64,000 nucleotides of DNA from Helichrysum umbraculigerum (GCA_949592205.1 CATIUR010000005.1:134437277-134501276), one strand, 5' to 3'. Counted from the first letter of the stretch, positions 48,213 through 59,700 are shown. Notes: generated from the letters alone by a model not told the origin. A program made the numbers and translations.

Positions 48213-50364
48213 TGTAACACTCAGTTCTCGGGTCTAGTAGTATTTAATATTTGCTGACTGTGAATTATTATTAAGTGTGTCAGAAAATAGGTGTGTTGTA
48301 TTATTTGAAATAAATAGTGATAATAGTCGAATAATTTATTGTGACTAATAAATTATTGGTTGTTTTAATTTTATTTAGTTGACGGTAAAACAAAATAGTG
48401 TTCCCTCGCAAATGATTTTAAGTTCCAGACAATAATAAGTACGGGGGACAAAACTAGTACACATATTATCATTTATATGTGCAAAACCTTATCCCTATCA
48501 CCTAAAAACATTCCAGAAAATTCGGGAGAGAACGAGAGGTTGATCCAAACCCTAAACCTCATCAAAATCATCATCAATCATCAAAATCTTGTGGAATTAA
48601 TCCCTGTTCTTCCTTGTTCTTGGTCTGGCCGAACCGTACGCACCATAGGGACGATTCAAAAATTGTGAAACAAGCTTTGAGGTTAAATTGAGCTTATAGA
48701 ACTATGATTCAAGCTTCAAAAACGTGATTTGATCCTTCTATCATCATCATAAACAACTTGTAAGTGTTGATTTCTTGATTTCTTATAAACTTGAAAATGG
48801 GTTCTTGAGTATTTGAAGAAATTAGCTTGATTAATCTTGAAATTGTGTTTGTAGTGATTATAAAATGGTTAGTTGATGCTTATTCCATGATTATAACATA
48901 TCCCCTAGCTTAGAATTGAAGAAATTGATTAAGTGTTCTTGAGGGCTATAGTGCTTACGATGAGTTAGATGAATTAGATGATGAAGTTAGTATGGTTTAT
49001 GATTGGGAACACTTAATTGATAAGTAGAAAGTAAAATTATAACTTAGTTGGTTAATTACTCATAAAACTTAATATTTGTGATTGGGAGAATTAGTGATAT
49101 TGGAGGTTGATAATCTTGTTATATGATCTCATGATGTTAATTAACAATGATTAAGGTGTATTAATATGATAAAGTGATCATGGGAATCATAAACTTGTTA
49201 CATGATTATGAATTAATGATGTTAATTGGTTATTCATAATCTAGAGATGAAGTATGTTGAATTGTTGTAAATAAGTAACAATTTATGTGAATTGTGGTAG
49301 AAAGTGATTATTATGATTGAATGATGGTATTATATTGGATATTAAAGATGTTGTTTGATGAAGATGAATTAATATGATGTTATATATATATTTTAAAACA
49401 AGTAACTAACTTGTTCTATTTTGTTGTAATTCCAGTTGAGCAGAAGACTCAGTGATATTAGACTACTGAGTGGATGCCTGAGGTGGTTGGTGAGTGGATC
49501 TTTAATCCTCAGTGTAACTTGGTTGTAACGAGTTTGGTTACAACAAGTAACATATTATTACTATTGTAGTTGCCATGATAATTATGATAGCTAGTAATAA
49601 TATTGTTGATATGATAACGTTGACCTGCTGAATACGTGATTTGTTGATTATGTGATCACTGGACTTGTTGTTGGCCTTCGGGCATCAGTTGTTAATGAGG
49701 TCAGCGAGTTGTTGTTGAACTGTTGGTTGGGCTAGTCGGTTATTCAAGGTTTAACACACCTCCTGTGTTAGTTGAGAATAACTACTAGCTATCGGTCTCG
49801 TCCGTTATGGCCATACGGATATGGTTGGGTAAGTGTTCTTGGGGAGCCTCCCGGGTATTATGGTTATCCCTAGAGCCACCGATGCCTCATTATTAAGTCC
49901 TAGTTGTGGAATAGTTGCTTTGTTGAATAGTTGACTAGTTGCTAAGTTGACCAGTTGAACAGTTGCCTGTTGCTTTGCTAAATAGTGATATTGTGTACTT
50001 GTTGGTTTAGTGTTAATTGTTGTATGCAAAGTTGTTGAGCTAAGTTAGACTGTTGATTAGTTATCTGCTCACTTAGCGTTATGCTAATCCCCCACATTAA
50101 CACTTCTTGCAGGTTAAGCATTATTATGTGGTGGGCAAGAAGTTGGACTAACAGGAATGTTTGACTACGAGGCTCTACTCTGATAGTTGATTTTTATAAA
50201 ATAATGTTTCATCATGTTTTTATATAACACCTCGGTTGAAGAAATTATAGTTTTGAAAAGGTTGAATTTTATATGTTGTTACAATGAAGTAAATTATGAC
50301 TATGTATTTGGACTTACGCTTCCGATTTACTATATTTAAATAGGTATAAATGAGGGGTGTTATA
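48213..50364 (+). repeat. 3' LTR of the LARD-like element
   Basis: 2152 bp, directly after the PPT, ending at the ATACT TSD. Confidence 0.95.
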
Positions 50365-50368
50365 ATAC

Positions 50369-50610
50369 TGCCCCAACTGTAACCACCATCACGCAGGCCC
50401 CTGCAGCGCCTCATGTGGGAAATGCAAAATAAGGGGACACCAGACTAGGGATTGCAAGTTTCCCACTACCACTGCAAACTTATACCCATCAAGAGCTTGC
50501 TTCGAATGTGGGGACACTGGACATTTCATGCGGGATTGTCCGAAACGAGGAAACAGGAATGACAACCGAAACAACCACGCCCGCTAAGGCGCCAAGCGAT
50601 ATTAGGGTAC
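50369..50610 (+). pseudogene. Gypsy A gag, zinc-knuckle part
   Basis: Continues the frame broken at 42070. A Cys-rich start (CPNCNHHHAGPC) is followed by two CCHC knuckles, CGKCKIRGHQTRDC and CFECGDTGHFMRDC, and a basic tail ending at TAA 50585. Zinc knuckles bind the packaged RNA. The element is cut again at 50611 by an Athila-type LTR. Confidence 0.88.
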
Positions 50611-52098
50611 TGATGAACGCCAAAATGTGCTACTTATAGTGCTAGTTACCCCTTTGTTTGATTAATTTCTTATGCATTTTATTTGAATTCGATACTTATT
50701 TCTTCATTCATATTTGCATTTAGGAATTAGCTGGAGCTTGAATCGTAAAAAGAAGTAGAAATCGAGCGAGAATTGAAGAGAAGAAGCTAAATTGTGTAAA
50801 GTTGAAAAATGGAGGTCGATGGTTAAAAAGTTGGAGAAATCAATCTATACGGCGTATGGAATTCCATACGGCGTATGGATGAAGTGAGCCGGGCCGCCAG
50901 TTTACGCGGGTTGGATCCATGGGCATTTCAATCCATACGGCGTATGGATGTCCATACGGCGTATGGATTGAATCGACAGAAACCCTAAATATTCATTTTT
51001 TGCTTTCATTTTGCACATCATCTACCACACTTCTTCCAGCCGTTTTCTCTCAACAAAACCTCATTTTCCAGAGACTTTTGGAGAAAAAAAGATAAAAGAT
51101 AATCGAAGGTTTCATTCATTCAATCGTTATTTTGATATTTCGGTTCGAATACGTTTCTTTCTTTCATTTGATTATGAATATTGAGATATTTATGAATCTT
51201 ATCTGTAGTAATATGATTGGCTAAGTTTTTAATACAATTGTTTAGATGATAATACTCAGATGATGATTTGATTATTGAATTGCGGATTTATATCGGTTTT
51301 TATGAATGTTTGTATGTTTACTTGATGATCCATGTTTAATTATTGATTGTTGGTGATAACCTAGCGTGATTTTATGATTAATTGAGATTGAGTTCCTTTT
51401 GATTATAGAATTATTGATGGTTGTTGATTTTAATTGATAATTATCACTAAATAGATTGAGTTTGTTAGGCTAGGGTTACTTATGATTGATGATTGGTAAT
51501 GAACATGATAACTATTTATTAGTTATAAACTTTGTTGATTCAAGTTGCAAAAGTAAATCATATAGACGGTGTAGTTTTAATCTATAACACAATTCGGTGG
51601 ATAACGTTAAATTGAACTGTTAGCGGGTTGAAAACAACTTTATATCTTTCTTGATTGTGTTTAATCAGTTAATCTTGTAAGGATAACTGGTATATTTGGC
51701 ATGGTACAATAAGAACCATATATTTGCAATTCAATAAAGTGATAATCAGAATATGAGGAAAATAGTCTAAATAATTGTATCTCTTTTATCATTTGAATTA
51801 AATCTTTTATTTAAGTAATTATTTTAGTATTTCTTTATTTTCTAATTAAGTTTTAATTAGTAAACCATTTATCATAATTGTTTGTCAATTGTTCGATCAG
51901 AACTAAAACGTCCATACTTATTACTGCTTTCATTAATTGTAGTAATTTCCAATTTGTTAGAAGTTGACATCCGTTCCCTGTGTTCGACTCGGACTTACTG
52001 AGCTATACTATATTCTGACCAGGTATTCTTGCCTGTGTTGTGTGTAGTAAGTTAGGTATTTCCATTTTCAAAACTAAAGCCTCGTTTACACATCATCA
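50611..52098 (+). mobile_element. Athila-type 5' LTR
   Basis: 1488 bp, TGATGAACGCC...CACATCATCA, followed by a tRNA-Asp-type PBS (TGACGCCGCTGCCGGGGA, 52105-52122). It is related to the solo LTR at 16343-18084. The left flank GGTAC (50606-50610) is one half of the expected TSD; the right half is not seen because the element is interrupted. Confidence 0.88.
50845..50966 (+). promoter_or_regulatory. Paired CCATACGGCGTATGG palindromes in Athila-type LTR
   Basis: Copies at 50845-50859, 50864-50878, 50933-50947 and 50952-50966: two pairs, 19 bp within and 88 bp between pairs, as in the solo LTR. Confidence 0.87.
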
Positions 52099-52290
52099 AG
52101 TTTTTGACGCCGCTGCCGGGGAGCGGTTTGTTTCAATTAAATAAATTGGAAGTTGTCTTTTGTTTGTTACTTTTAGTTAGTTTATTATTTGTTCGGTATT
52201 TTGTTTAGTTAATTTCCTTTTCACTTTAATTTATAATTAGGTAGTTAGGCAGCATGTTCTGCTGACTTATCAAGTACGTTACAGGAGTTT

Positions 52291-52592
52291 ATGACCCGAT
52301 CAACTGTTCCAGACCCAACCGACCCTTTTGAAGAACCCGAACGCATATTTCATCAAAGAAGACGCGCTTCTTCCGCACCACCAAACTCACCATTAATCAA
52401 CACCTTTCTTAGCGATGATTTCGAGGTTTTTACCAATAACCTTTTTACCCCACGAACCAGAAACCACCATTCGTATCTAGAAAGCGATTTCGGAGAGTGC
52501 TTACGATTCCTTTTTAACGATCAACCAGATAACATAATGGCAGAAGATATTGCCAACATAACTCTCGAGGAGTATTCGAGTCGGATGCGTAA
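52291..52592 (+). pseudogene. Athila-type gag N-terminus, truncated
   Basis: From ATG 52291 (MTRSTVPDPTDPFEEPERIF) about 100 codons are open. The Copia element on the opposite strand begins at 52593, so the natural reading stops there; the last few codons and stop are Copia sequence. The short distance from the PBS and the Pro/Arg-rich start fit an Athila gag. No knuckle or capsid part remains. Confidence 0.6.
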
Positions 52593-52800
52593 TGTTTGTC
52601 CCTAACCTTGGATCTAGTACGAACCGAGTCAATCAATTGATGGCGGAAACAACAATTGACTAATCAAACAATCACACGAATAACAATACGTAATGAATAT
52701 CAAACAAAACGTATTATATTCAGTAATAATCGGTCAGATTACAGAGATTTCGACTAATTGCGTTTAGGGTTTCGTCAACCCTAAAACAGAAAACATAAAA

Positions 52801-52922
52801 CGTTTTTATACAAAATCTGGCACCTGCGACGTCGCACGCTACGTCGCAGGCCCAAGCCCATGCGACGTTGGCTACGTCGCAGGCCCAAAACCTGACGTCG
52901 CACCTGCGATGTTGTACGCTAC
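52801..52922 (-). promoter_or_regulatory. U3 array of GCGACGT / ACGTCGC and TATA box
   Basis: About eight GCGACGT(A/T) or ACGTCGC motifs, many forming inverted pairs (TGCGACGTCGCA is a perfect palindrome at about 52827). In the sense direction they lie directly upstream of TATAAAAACG (plus-strand TTTTTATA about 52804-52811). Confidence 0.8.
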
Positions 52923-53041
52923 GTCGCAGGAGTCAGGAATACTAATTCTAATTACAAACTACGAGCTAGACCAACTGACAGACACTAAACATGTACTAAC
53001 AAACTCCCCCGTGTCTTCAGCTTGGTCTTCAAAAATCTTCT

Positions 53042-55705
53042 TTAAACCCAGCCCGCAGGAAACTGGCCGTCTGCATGAATTCCATTAGCCACACAAACAG
53101 TAACAACATTGTAAAACTGCTGTGCTAAACGTCTGTTGAATTCATTCTTCTGACCAACTCGAATCCGATTATCATAGAGTTTTCTTAAATCTTTTTCATG
53201 AAAATTAATCAAACTCATCGGATCATACAGCCTAAACGTTGCTTGCTTCAAATTCCATATACCTCCAACTTCTGGCCACGGTTCAGAATCTGGAACGAAA
53301 GTAATAACCGCTTCGCCAGTCTGTGGATCAAGTTCCCATTTTACAAGTCTTCTCAGAAAATAATAAGGAACTGATTCCAGAGGTATCTCAGTCAAACATT
53401 TAGCAGGCGAATAGTGAATTTTAACCAAAGGCTTCCTGGTGACTGGATCAATCTTTTTCTTCCACGTATACCGAGTTCCCAACGTCGGCTTCAATTTTGA
53501 ATAAGTCTTCGATAATACTTCCCGACGTAGACTTCTCTGAATGAACTCAGCATAATCATTCTCGAAAGGATTAATCAATTTAAGTTGAGCTAATCGATTA
53601 ATCTCTCCTTTTGGCAACGTGCTCAATCTATCAAAACGCATTCTGAAATACTGAACTCCATCTTCTCTCTTTATCATAAACAGATTCCTCTGACACTTCC
53701 AGCTTTTAATAACACCGGTATAATTTCGACTAACCCGGTACACTTGACATTTAACTGGAATAGGAACTGGATTTTGTCCCTTAGGCCACCATTTCTTATT
53801 TCTCTCTCTCTTTTCTTCAGCAGTTAATTTCTTTGCTGCTGAGTCCGGTGCCTGTGTCTCTGAAGCTGGAGTTGCAGCAGAACTTGATTCTCCATGTTGA
53901 GCTTTGTCAGGACTCTCGTCTTCACTTGAATCAGATTCAATAATTGGTGCATCATCATAAGCTTCCCCAGATTGTGCATCATCATAAGTTTCATCTGCAT
54001 TCAATTGTTCTTCTTCAATCGAGACATCCTCGTTCATCTCAAAAACATTCTCTGTTTCTTCCTCAGAGCCAACTCCACTGGCCATCCTCTGAATAAATGA
54101 TAAGTCAGCGAATGAGTAATCAACTGCCAGCGGTCTCGGTTGCCCTGGAATATCATCAACAGAGAAATAATCCAAAAGAGAAATATTTTCATTAACATTT
54201 TCAATTACAGGGTTGGGATTTACAAACGCAGGTTCACTTGACTCTAAAGTGGGTATCCCAGACCCAGACTCCCCCGAGGCAAGTAACCTGCCTTCCAAAA
54301 CATTAACCCTAAGCTTCGTTTCCTCAAGCTCCTTAGACTGAACTTCAATCAACGCAGCTTGTTCAGCAATCTTCTCATCCTGAGCCTCCAGCTTTTGCTT
54401 CATCTGCTGCATATCTTCCATGATCTTTTGCATGAAAGCTGGAGTCGGTTGAATCTCAAAAGCATCCTGCTGCTGAGGATTGACTGGAGCTCGTGTTGAC
54501 GAAGAGCGACGAACACGACTTCTCGGTTGATAAGTCTCATCAGCAGGATCATCACCATCGCGTGTACGTTTTCCAGTATCCCTTGGAGGCACATACTTGC
54601 GTCCTTGTCTGATCCGACGCTTAATCCTCAGATATCTGAAAGAATCGGTAATCCTGATACGTTCCATCTCAGAGGGATGCGGAACAGTACCATCAGAATG
54701 CTCAGGCGTCGGACCCCCATCCTGAGGTCCTACATTCGCTGTATCTTCAGAATCTGAATTCTCAACCGTATCATGCGATGCTGGATTGTCCGAATCAACG
54801 TGCCCGAACTGCTCAATGTTTTCCAAAAGAGCATCCACATTCTCCCCCGCAGCTTGAACAGGAACGTTCATGAGTGGTTGCTGCGGTTGCTGTGGTGCTG
54901 GAACATCCATATACTGAGGATCTGGGGGCGGTACATAATTTTCATCCACAATGGCACCAAATAAAGGAACATCCCTTGGTGCCTCGACCCCTTTCTCATA
55001 CCCTGCACAAATAGTGAAAATCCGACTCATCATCGGTGAAATCTTGAGCGGCTGATCGATATCACCCTGTGCCTGAAGCTCCGGATGATGACGATTGATG
55101 TGCAACTGTACAAATCTTGGATATAAAATCCATTTCTGATCCCCGGCATTTGCATTATCAACCATAGCCCTGAAGATAAATCCCGAGAAGTTGAACGGCT
55201 TGTTATATACCAACGCTAACATAGCAGAAGCCAGACTTCGGCTCATCCCATCCGTTCCACCTTTCCTATTCCCTAAGCAAACTATAATCACATGCATCAA
55301 ATATCTCCAGACGCGTGTGAGATTCGCCTTTCGATACTGATCAGAGGGAATCCCAGGATATCCTATCCGTTGCATAGCTCCAGAAACAAAAATATGATCA
55401 AAACCAATAGGCATATCCGGTTGATCATTCAGCTGTAAAAGTTCCCGAATGCTCTGTTCTGTAATAGTGATCTCCGTACCCAGAACGGTAGAGACCAATC
55501 GTCGAACGTCGTTTTCAGTAACGACAGTTGCGTTTCTCCAAAAAGGGTTGATCAGATTTCCAAACGCCATAGTGTTATCAGAAATGGCGTGGAAGACCCT
55601 TGAACGTCTCAAAAATGCGATCATCGGACGATACGGTGCAGCTTTATCAGAAGTGTCAGTAAGGTAAGCAGCCGTATTATGACGAGCTTCAAAAATCAAA
55701 GCCAT
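53042..55705 (-). CDS. Third-ORF protein of Copia element, intact
   Basis: 887 aa from ATG 55705 (MALIFEARHNTAAYL). The frame is open to 55834, but a strong acceptor CTGTTTTTGCAG ends at 55708 just before this ATG, and the homologue at 34774 starts at the same place. Parts: a conserved N-terminal domain of about 240 residues (PMIAFLRRSRVFH, RIGYPGIPSDQYRK, WRYLMHVIIVCL, YNKPFNFSGFIF); acidic linkers; an Arg/Lys-rich segment with possible nuclear signals; a coiled coil; a second acidic region; a basic stretch (KRERNKKWWPKGQNP); and a conserved C-terminal domain. There is no signal peptide or membrane segment, so an envelope-like role is not supported. Similar proteins accompany Copia elements in Asteraceae; function unknown. 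Confidence 0.85.
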   Translation of the reverse strand: MALIFEARHNTAAYLTDTSDKAAPYRPMIAFLRRSRVFHAISDNTMAFGNLINPFWRNATVVTENDVRRLVSTVLGTEITITEQSIRELLQLNDQPDMPIGFDHIFVSGAMQRIGYPGIPSDQYRKANLTRVWRYLMHVIIVCLGNRKGGTDGMSRSLASAMLALVYNKPFNFSGFIFRAMVDNANAGDQKWILYPRFVQLHINRHHPELQAQGDIDQPLKISPMMSRIFTICAGYEKGVEAPRDVPLFGAIVDENYVPPPDPQYMDVPAPQQPQQPLMNVPVQAAGENVDALLENIEQFGHVDSDNPASHDTVENSDSEDTANVGPQDGGPTPEHSDGTVPHPSEMERIRITDSFRYLRIKRRIRQGRKYVPPRDTGKRTRDGDDPADETYQPRSRVRRSSSTRAPVNPQQQDAFEIQPTPAFMQKIMEDMQQMKQKLEAQDEKIAEQAALIEVQSKELEETKLRVNVLEGRLLASGESGSGIPTLESSEPAFVNPNPVIENVNENISLLDYFSVDDIPGQPRPLAVDYSFADLSFIQRMASGVGSEEETENVFEMNEDVSIEEEQLNADETYDDAQSGEAYDDAPIIESDSSEDESPDKAQHGESSSAATPASETQAPDSAAKKLTAEEKRERNKKWWPKGQNPVPIPVKCQVYRVSRNYTGVIKSWKCQRNLFMIKREDGVQYFRMRFDRLSTLPKGEINRLAQLKLINPFENDYAEFIQRSLRREVLSKTYSKLKPTLGTRYTWKKKIDPVTRKPLVKIHYSPAKCLTEIPLESVPYYFLRRLVKWELDPQTGEAVITFVPDSEPWPEVGGIWNLKQATFRLYDPMSLINFHEKDLRKLYDNRIRVGQKNEFNRRLAQQFYNVVTVCVANGIHADGQFPAGWV

Positions 55706-55707
55706 AT

Positions 55708-56328
55708 CTGCAAAAACAGAAACAGATTGCAACTCGAAAAAGGTTAGAAAAAATGTTACATTTTTTAAACAAAACCTCTTCAAATTCCCTGGAACTAGCG
55801 ACGTAGCCACGTACGTCGCAGTAACACATAGCAACGTAGAACTGTACGTCGCCTAAAATCAGAATAAATTGGAAAGCGACGTAAGGCCTGACGTCGCAGA
55901 AAATTCGAGCGACGTCAAGGGGGACGTCGCATTTTGCAATTTATTGTGAATTTAATCACTTTAATTAAAACAGCGACGTAGAGTGGTACGTCGCATCGGA
56001 CGTCGCAGTAAAAGCGACGTAGGGAAGGGCGACGTAGGAAATTAATAATAAATAATTAAAGCGACGTAGGCCACTACGTCGCAGCGTACGTCGCACTGAC
56101 GAACAGGCGTCCCCAACCCAGAAACCCTAACCATCGATTTTAGGGGTTTTCAAAATCAAACGCACTACAAGGTGCGGCTAACGATGGTGATCACGAAAAC
56201 ATAAATGATAATAATTATAACATCCAATTAACTATCGAATTGAACCCAAAACCGAAACCCTTTAAACCCGTATCACATATATAGCAATTAAACGTAAGAT
56301 ACACGGTGAAAAAAGGTGAATATGGTAC
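55708..56328 (-). other. Predicted intron in the third-ORF leader
   Basis: Donor CTTAG|GTACCA at 56329/56328 and acceptor TTTTTGCAG ending at 55708, 621 nt. The sequence after the donor aligns with the corresponding part of the first Copia element (shared GATACGGGTTT/TATACGGGTTT and AGGGTTT). It contains a dense GCGACGT/ACGTCGC array (about 55800-56100). Confidence 0.5.
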
Positions 56329-56399
56329 CTAAGTGTGCGGAATAACGAGTAGATCAAAACTACGTAAGTGAATCGGAATGAAAACAGCTACAAATCACG

Positions 56400-56580
56400 A
56401 AAATTGCTCGAAAATTGCTACGTCGCAAATCGCCACTGGTACGTCGCAGGCTACGTCGCACGTGAATAGTGAATAGTGTGACGGTTTACGTCGCAGTCTA
56501 GACTATATATAGTCTAACCCTATGTGCGACGTAGGCTGGGACGTCACAGGCGACGTAGAGCTGGACGTCGCATAGAGCAG
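56400..56580 (-). promoter_or_regulatory. Internal promoter-like unit of the second Copia element
   Basis: In the sense direction GCGACGTC/ACGTCGC motifs (56525-56575) precede TATATATA at 56504-56511, inside AGACTATATATAGTCT; more motifs follow (56405-56500). TATA to ATG is about 800 bp, against about 890 bp in the first Copia element. Confidence 0.55.
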
Positions 56581-56702
56581 TTTTGATGCAATTTTGACAT
56601 TTTCAAACCGTTTACTCGTTATTTTAGCAAATAATTTCCAAATAACTCGTGACTTTTGAAAAATAACTCAGAATAAAAATAAAGCATAAAACTAAAAAAA
56701 AT

Positions 56703-59700
56703 CTTTAGCCCACTATTAGACATTTCCCCTGTTGCCTTAGAAGCTAAGTACACTGTAGAGTTAGCTAATGGCAAATTGATTGAGGTCGATAGTGTAATAC
56801 CAAATTGCACCCTAAACCTCGCAAATGAACTATTTCCCATAAACCTCATACCCATCGAGATTGGAAGTTTTGACATAGTAGTAGGCATGGATTGGCTATC
56901 CAAGCATCGAGCTGAAGTTGTATGTCATGACAAGATCGTTCGTATTCCTCTCGTCACTGGTAGTACTTTGATCATACAAGGGGAGACCAGTGGGACGAGA
57001 TTGAATATCATATCCTGCATGAAGACTCGCAAGTACCTTAGGAAAGGTTATCAGGCAATCCTCGCTCATGTTATTGAGAAAAAGTCGGAAGAGAAACGAC
57101 TCGAGGATGTGCCCATCGTCAGAGACTATCCAGAAGTCTTTCCTGAAGAATTGCCTGGTCTTCCACCACTGAGGCAAGTTGAGTTCTCAATTGACCTTGT
57201 GCCTGGGGCAGCACCCGTGGCACGAGCACCATATCGTTTAGCCCCTTCAGAACTTCAGGAGTTGTCTGTTCAGTTACAGGAACTTCTGGATAAGGGTTTC
57301 ATAAGACCGAGTTCTTCACCATTGGGAGCTCCGGTCCTGTTTGTGAAAAAGAAGGACGGTTCATTCAGGATGTGTATCGACTACAGAGGGTTGAACAAAT
57401 TGACCATCAAGAACCGTTATCCACTTCCTCGTATCGATGACCTGTTCGACCAACTCCAAGGGTCAAGTGTTTATTCAAAAATAGATCTACGATCGGGTTA
57501 TCATCAGTTACGAGTTCGCGATGAAGATATTCCGAAAACCGCTTTCCGAACTCGCTATGGTCATTACGAGTTCCAGGTTATGGCCTTTGGTTTGACTAAC
57601 GCACCGGCAGTATTCATGGATCTAATGAACCGAGTGTGCAAACCCTACCTCGACAAGTTTGTCATTGTCTTCATAGACGACATTCTTATCTACTCATGCA
57701 ACGAGCAAGAGCACGCGCAGCATCTCAAAACCATTCTAGAACTTCTCAAACGCGAAGAGTTATATGCAAAATTTTCCAAGTGTGAGTTCTGGATGCAAAC
57801 TGTTCAATTCCTTGGTCATGTGATTGACAGTCAGGGAATTCACGTAGATCCATCAAAAATCGAGGCTATCAAGTGCTGGCAAGCACCGTCAACGCCGACA
57901 GAAGTACACCAATTTTTAGGATTGGCTGGTTACTATCGACGCTTCATTGAGAATTTCTCCAAAATAGCACAACCACTCACAACACTGACTCAGAAAGAGA
58001 AGAAGTTCAATTGGACTGATAAGCAAGAGTCAGCATTCCAGTTATTAAAGCAAAAGCTTTGCAGTGCGCCTATCCTATCACTACCCGAAGGTAACGAAGA
58101 CTTCGTGGTATACTGCGATGCTTCGCATCAGGGACTGGGTTGCGTATTGATGCAACGAGAGAAAGTCATAGCTTACGCCTCCCGACAACTCAAAGTTCAC
58201 GAGAAGAACTACACAACACATGATCTCGAATTAGGAGCCGTAGTGTTCGCTCTCAAAATCTGGAGACATTATCTGTATGGCACAAAATGTACCATCTTCA
58301 CTGATCATAAGAGTCTCCAGCACATATTTGATCAGAAGGATCTCAATATGAGGCAACGTCGTTGGGTCGAGTTACTCACCGACTATGACTGCGAAATCAA
58401 GTATCATCCGGGCAAGGCAAATGTAGTTGCCGACGCCTTAAGTCGAAAAGAGCGCACCAAACCTCTTCGAGTCCGAGCCCTCAGTATTATCATTCATAAT
58501 GATCTAATCATTCAAATCCTCACTGCTCAACTCGAAGCATTGAAACCTGAAAACATCAAGGAAGAGGCCTTGCGAAATATGGAGAATCAATTTGAAACCA
58601 AACCCAATGGGGTCAAGTACTTCGCAAACCGAATCTGGTTACCCAAGTTTGGGAATCTTCGAGACTTTGTGATGGATGAAGCTCACAAGTCCAAATACTC
58701 TATACATCCTGGATCGGACAAGATGTATCATGGCATCAAGGGACTGTACTGGTGGCCGAGCATGAAAGCAGAGATTGCCACGTACGTCAGCAAATGCCTC
58801 ACATGTTCAAAGGTTAAAGCCGAATATCAGAAACCCTCCGGCTTGCTTCAGCAACCGGAAATCCCTCAATGGAAATGGGAGCAAATCTCCATGGATTTCA
58901 TCACTAAACTCCCGAAAACATCAAGTGGTTGCGATACTATATGGGTAATAGTTGATCGTCTAACCAAATCTGCTCACTTCATTGCTATGAAGGAAACCGA
59001 CAAAATGGAACGTCTCACGCGAATCTATATGAAGGAGATCGTAACAAGGCACGGCGTTCCAATCTCAATTATCTCTGATAGAGACAGCCGATTCACATCT
59101 AACTTTTGGAAATCATTACAAAAGTCATTGGGCACTCGTTTAGATATGAGTACAGCCTATCATCCACAAACCGATGGTCAAAGTGAACGAACCATCCAAA
59201 CACTGGAAGATATGTTACGCGCCTGCGTCATTGATTTCGGTACAAATTGGGAACAACATTTGCCATTGTGCGAATTCTCATACAACAACAGCTACCACAC
59301 CAGTATTGGAGCTGCACCTTTTGAGGCACTGTACGGTCGTAAGTGCCGATCGCCTATCTGTTGGACCGAAGTTGGAGATAGTCAACTCACTGGTCCTGAA
59401 ATCATTCATGAAACCACCGAGAAGATCGTTGGTATCCAGCAACGGCTAAAGGCCGCACGTGATCGTCAGAAGAGTTATGCTGACGTGAGACGAAAGCATC
59501 TCGAGTTCCAGGTTGGGGATCGAGTATTGCTCAAGGTATCACCTTGGAAAGGTGTCATCCGTTTCGGTAAACGTGGGAAGTTAAACCCTAGATACATCGG
59601 ACCTTTTGAGATCCTTGAAAGGATTGGTCCAGTCGCATATCGATTGCAGCTACCTCCAGAGCTCAGTAGCGTGCATCCCACATTTCACATTTCTAACCTT

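Larger units (their letters stand above)
42071..50364 (+). mobile_element. Young coding-poor LTR retroelement (LARD-like)
   Basis: LTRs at 42071-44222 and 48213-50364, each 2152 bp, TGTAACAC...GTGTTATA. The 5-bp TSD ATACT lies at 42066-42070 and 50365-50369. PBS TGGTATCAGAGC is at 44226-44237 and PPT AAAGGGGGGAAGA at 48198-48210. The 3990-bp interior has no ORF longer than about 80 codons and no recognisable domain. By eye the LTRs differ at only one site (T at 43493, C at 49635), so the insertion is very recent and must have used proteins from another element. Confidence 0.95.
52593..56702 (-). mobile_element. Second Copia element, 3' half
   Basis: Minus-strand element. Its 3' LTR is 52593-53001 (409 bp; TGTT...AACA) and the PPT is at 53002-53016 (plus AAACTCCCCCGTGTC). 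Then come the intact third ORF, a predicted intron and a promoter-like unit. At about 56703 it is joined to Gypsy pol, so gag-pol and 5' LTR are not here. The left half-TSD CGTAA is at 52588-52592. The LTR parallels that of the first Copia element (similar starts and ends, TATA box, motif array) but is clearly diverged. Confidence 0.87.

Noticed and set aside
54527..54964. Plus-strand ORFs opposite the third ORF
   Set aside because: Antisense shadows of the intact minus-strand gene.
53042..55705. Third ORF as an envelope-like protein
   Set aside because: No signal peptide, no membrane span; charged and nuclear-like composition instead.
55706..55834. Using the upstream ATG at 55834 for the third ORF
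   Set aside because: The extra 43 codons overlap a predicted intron with motif array and are absent from the homologue; the ATG at 55705 follows a strong splice acceptor.
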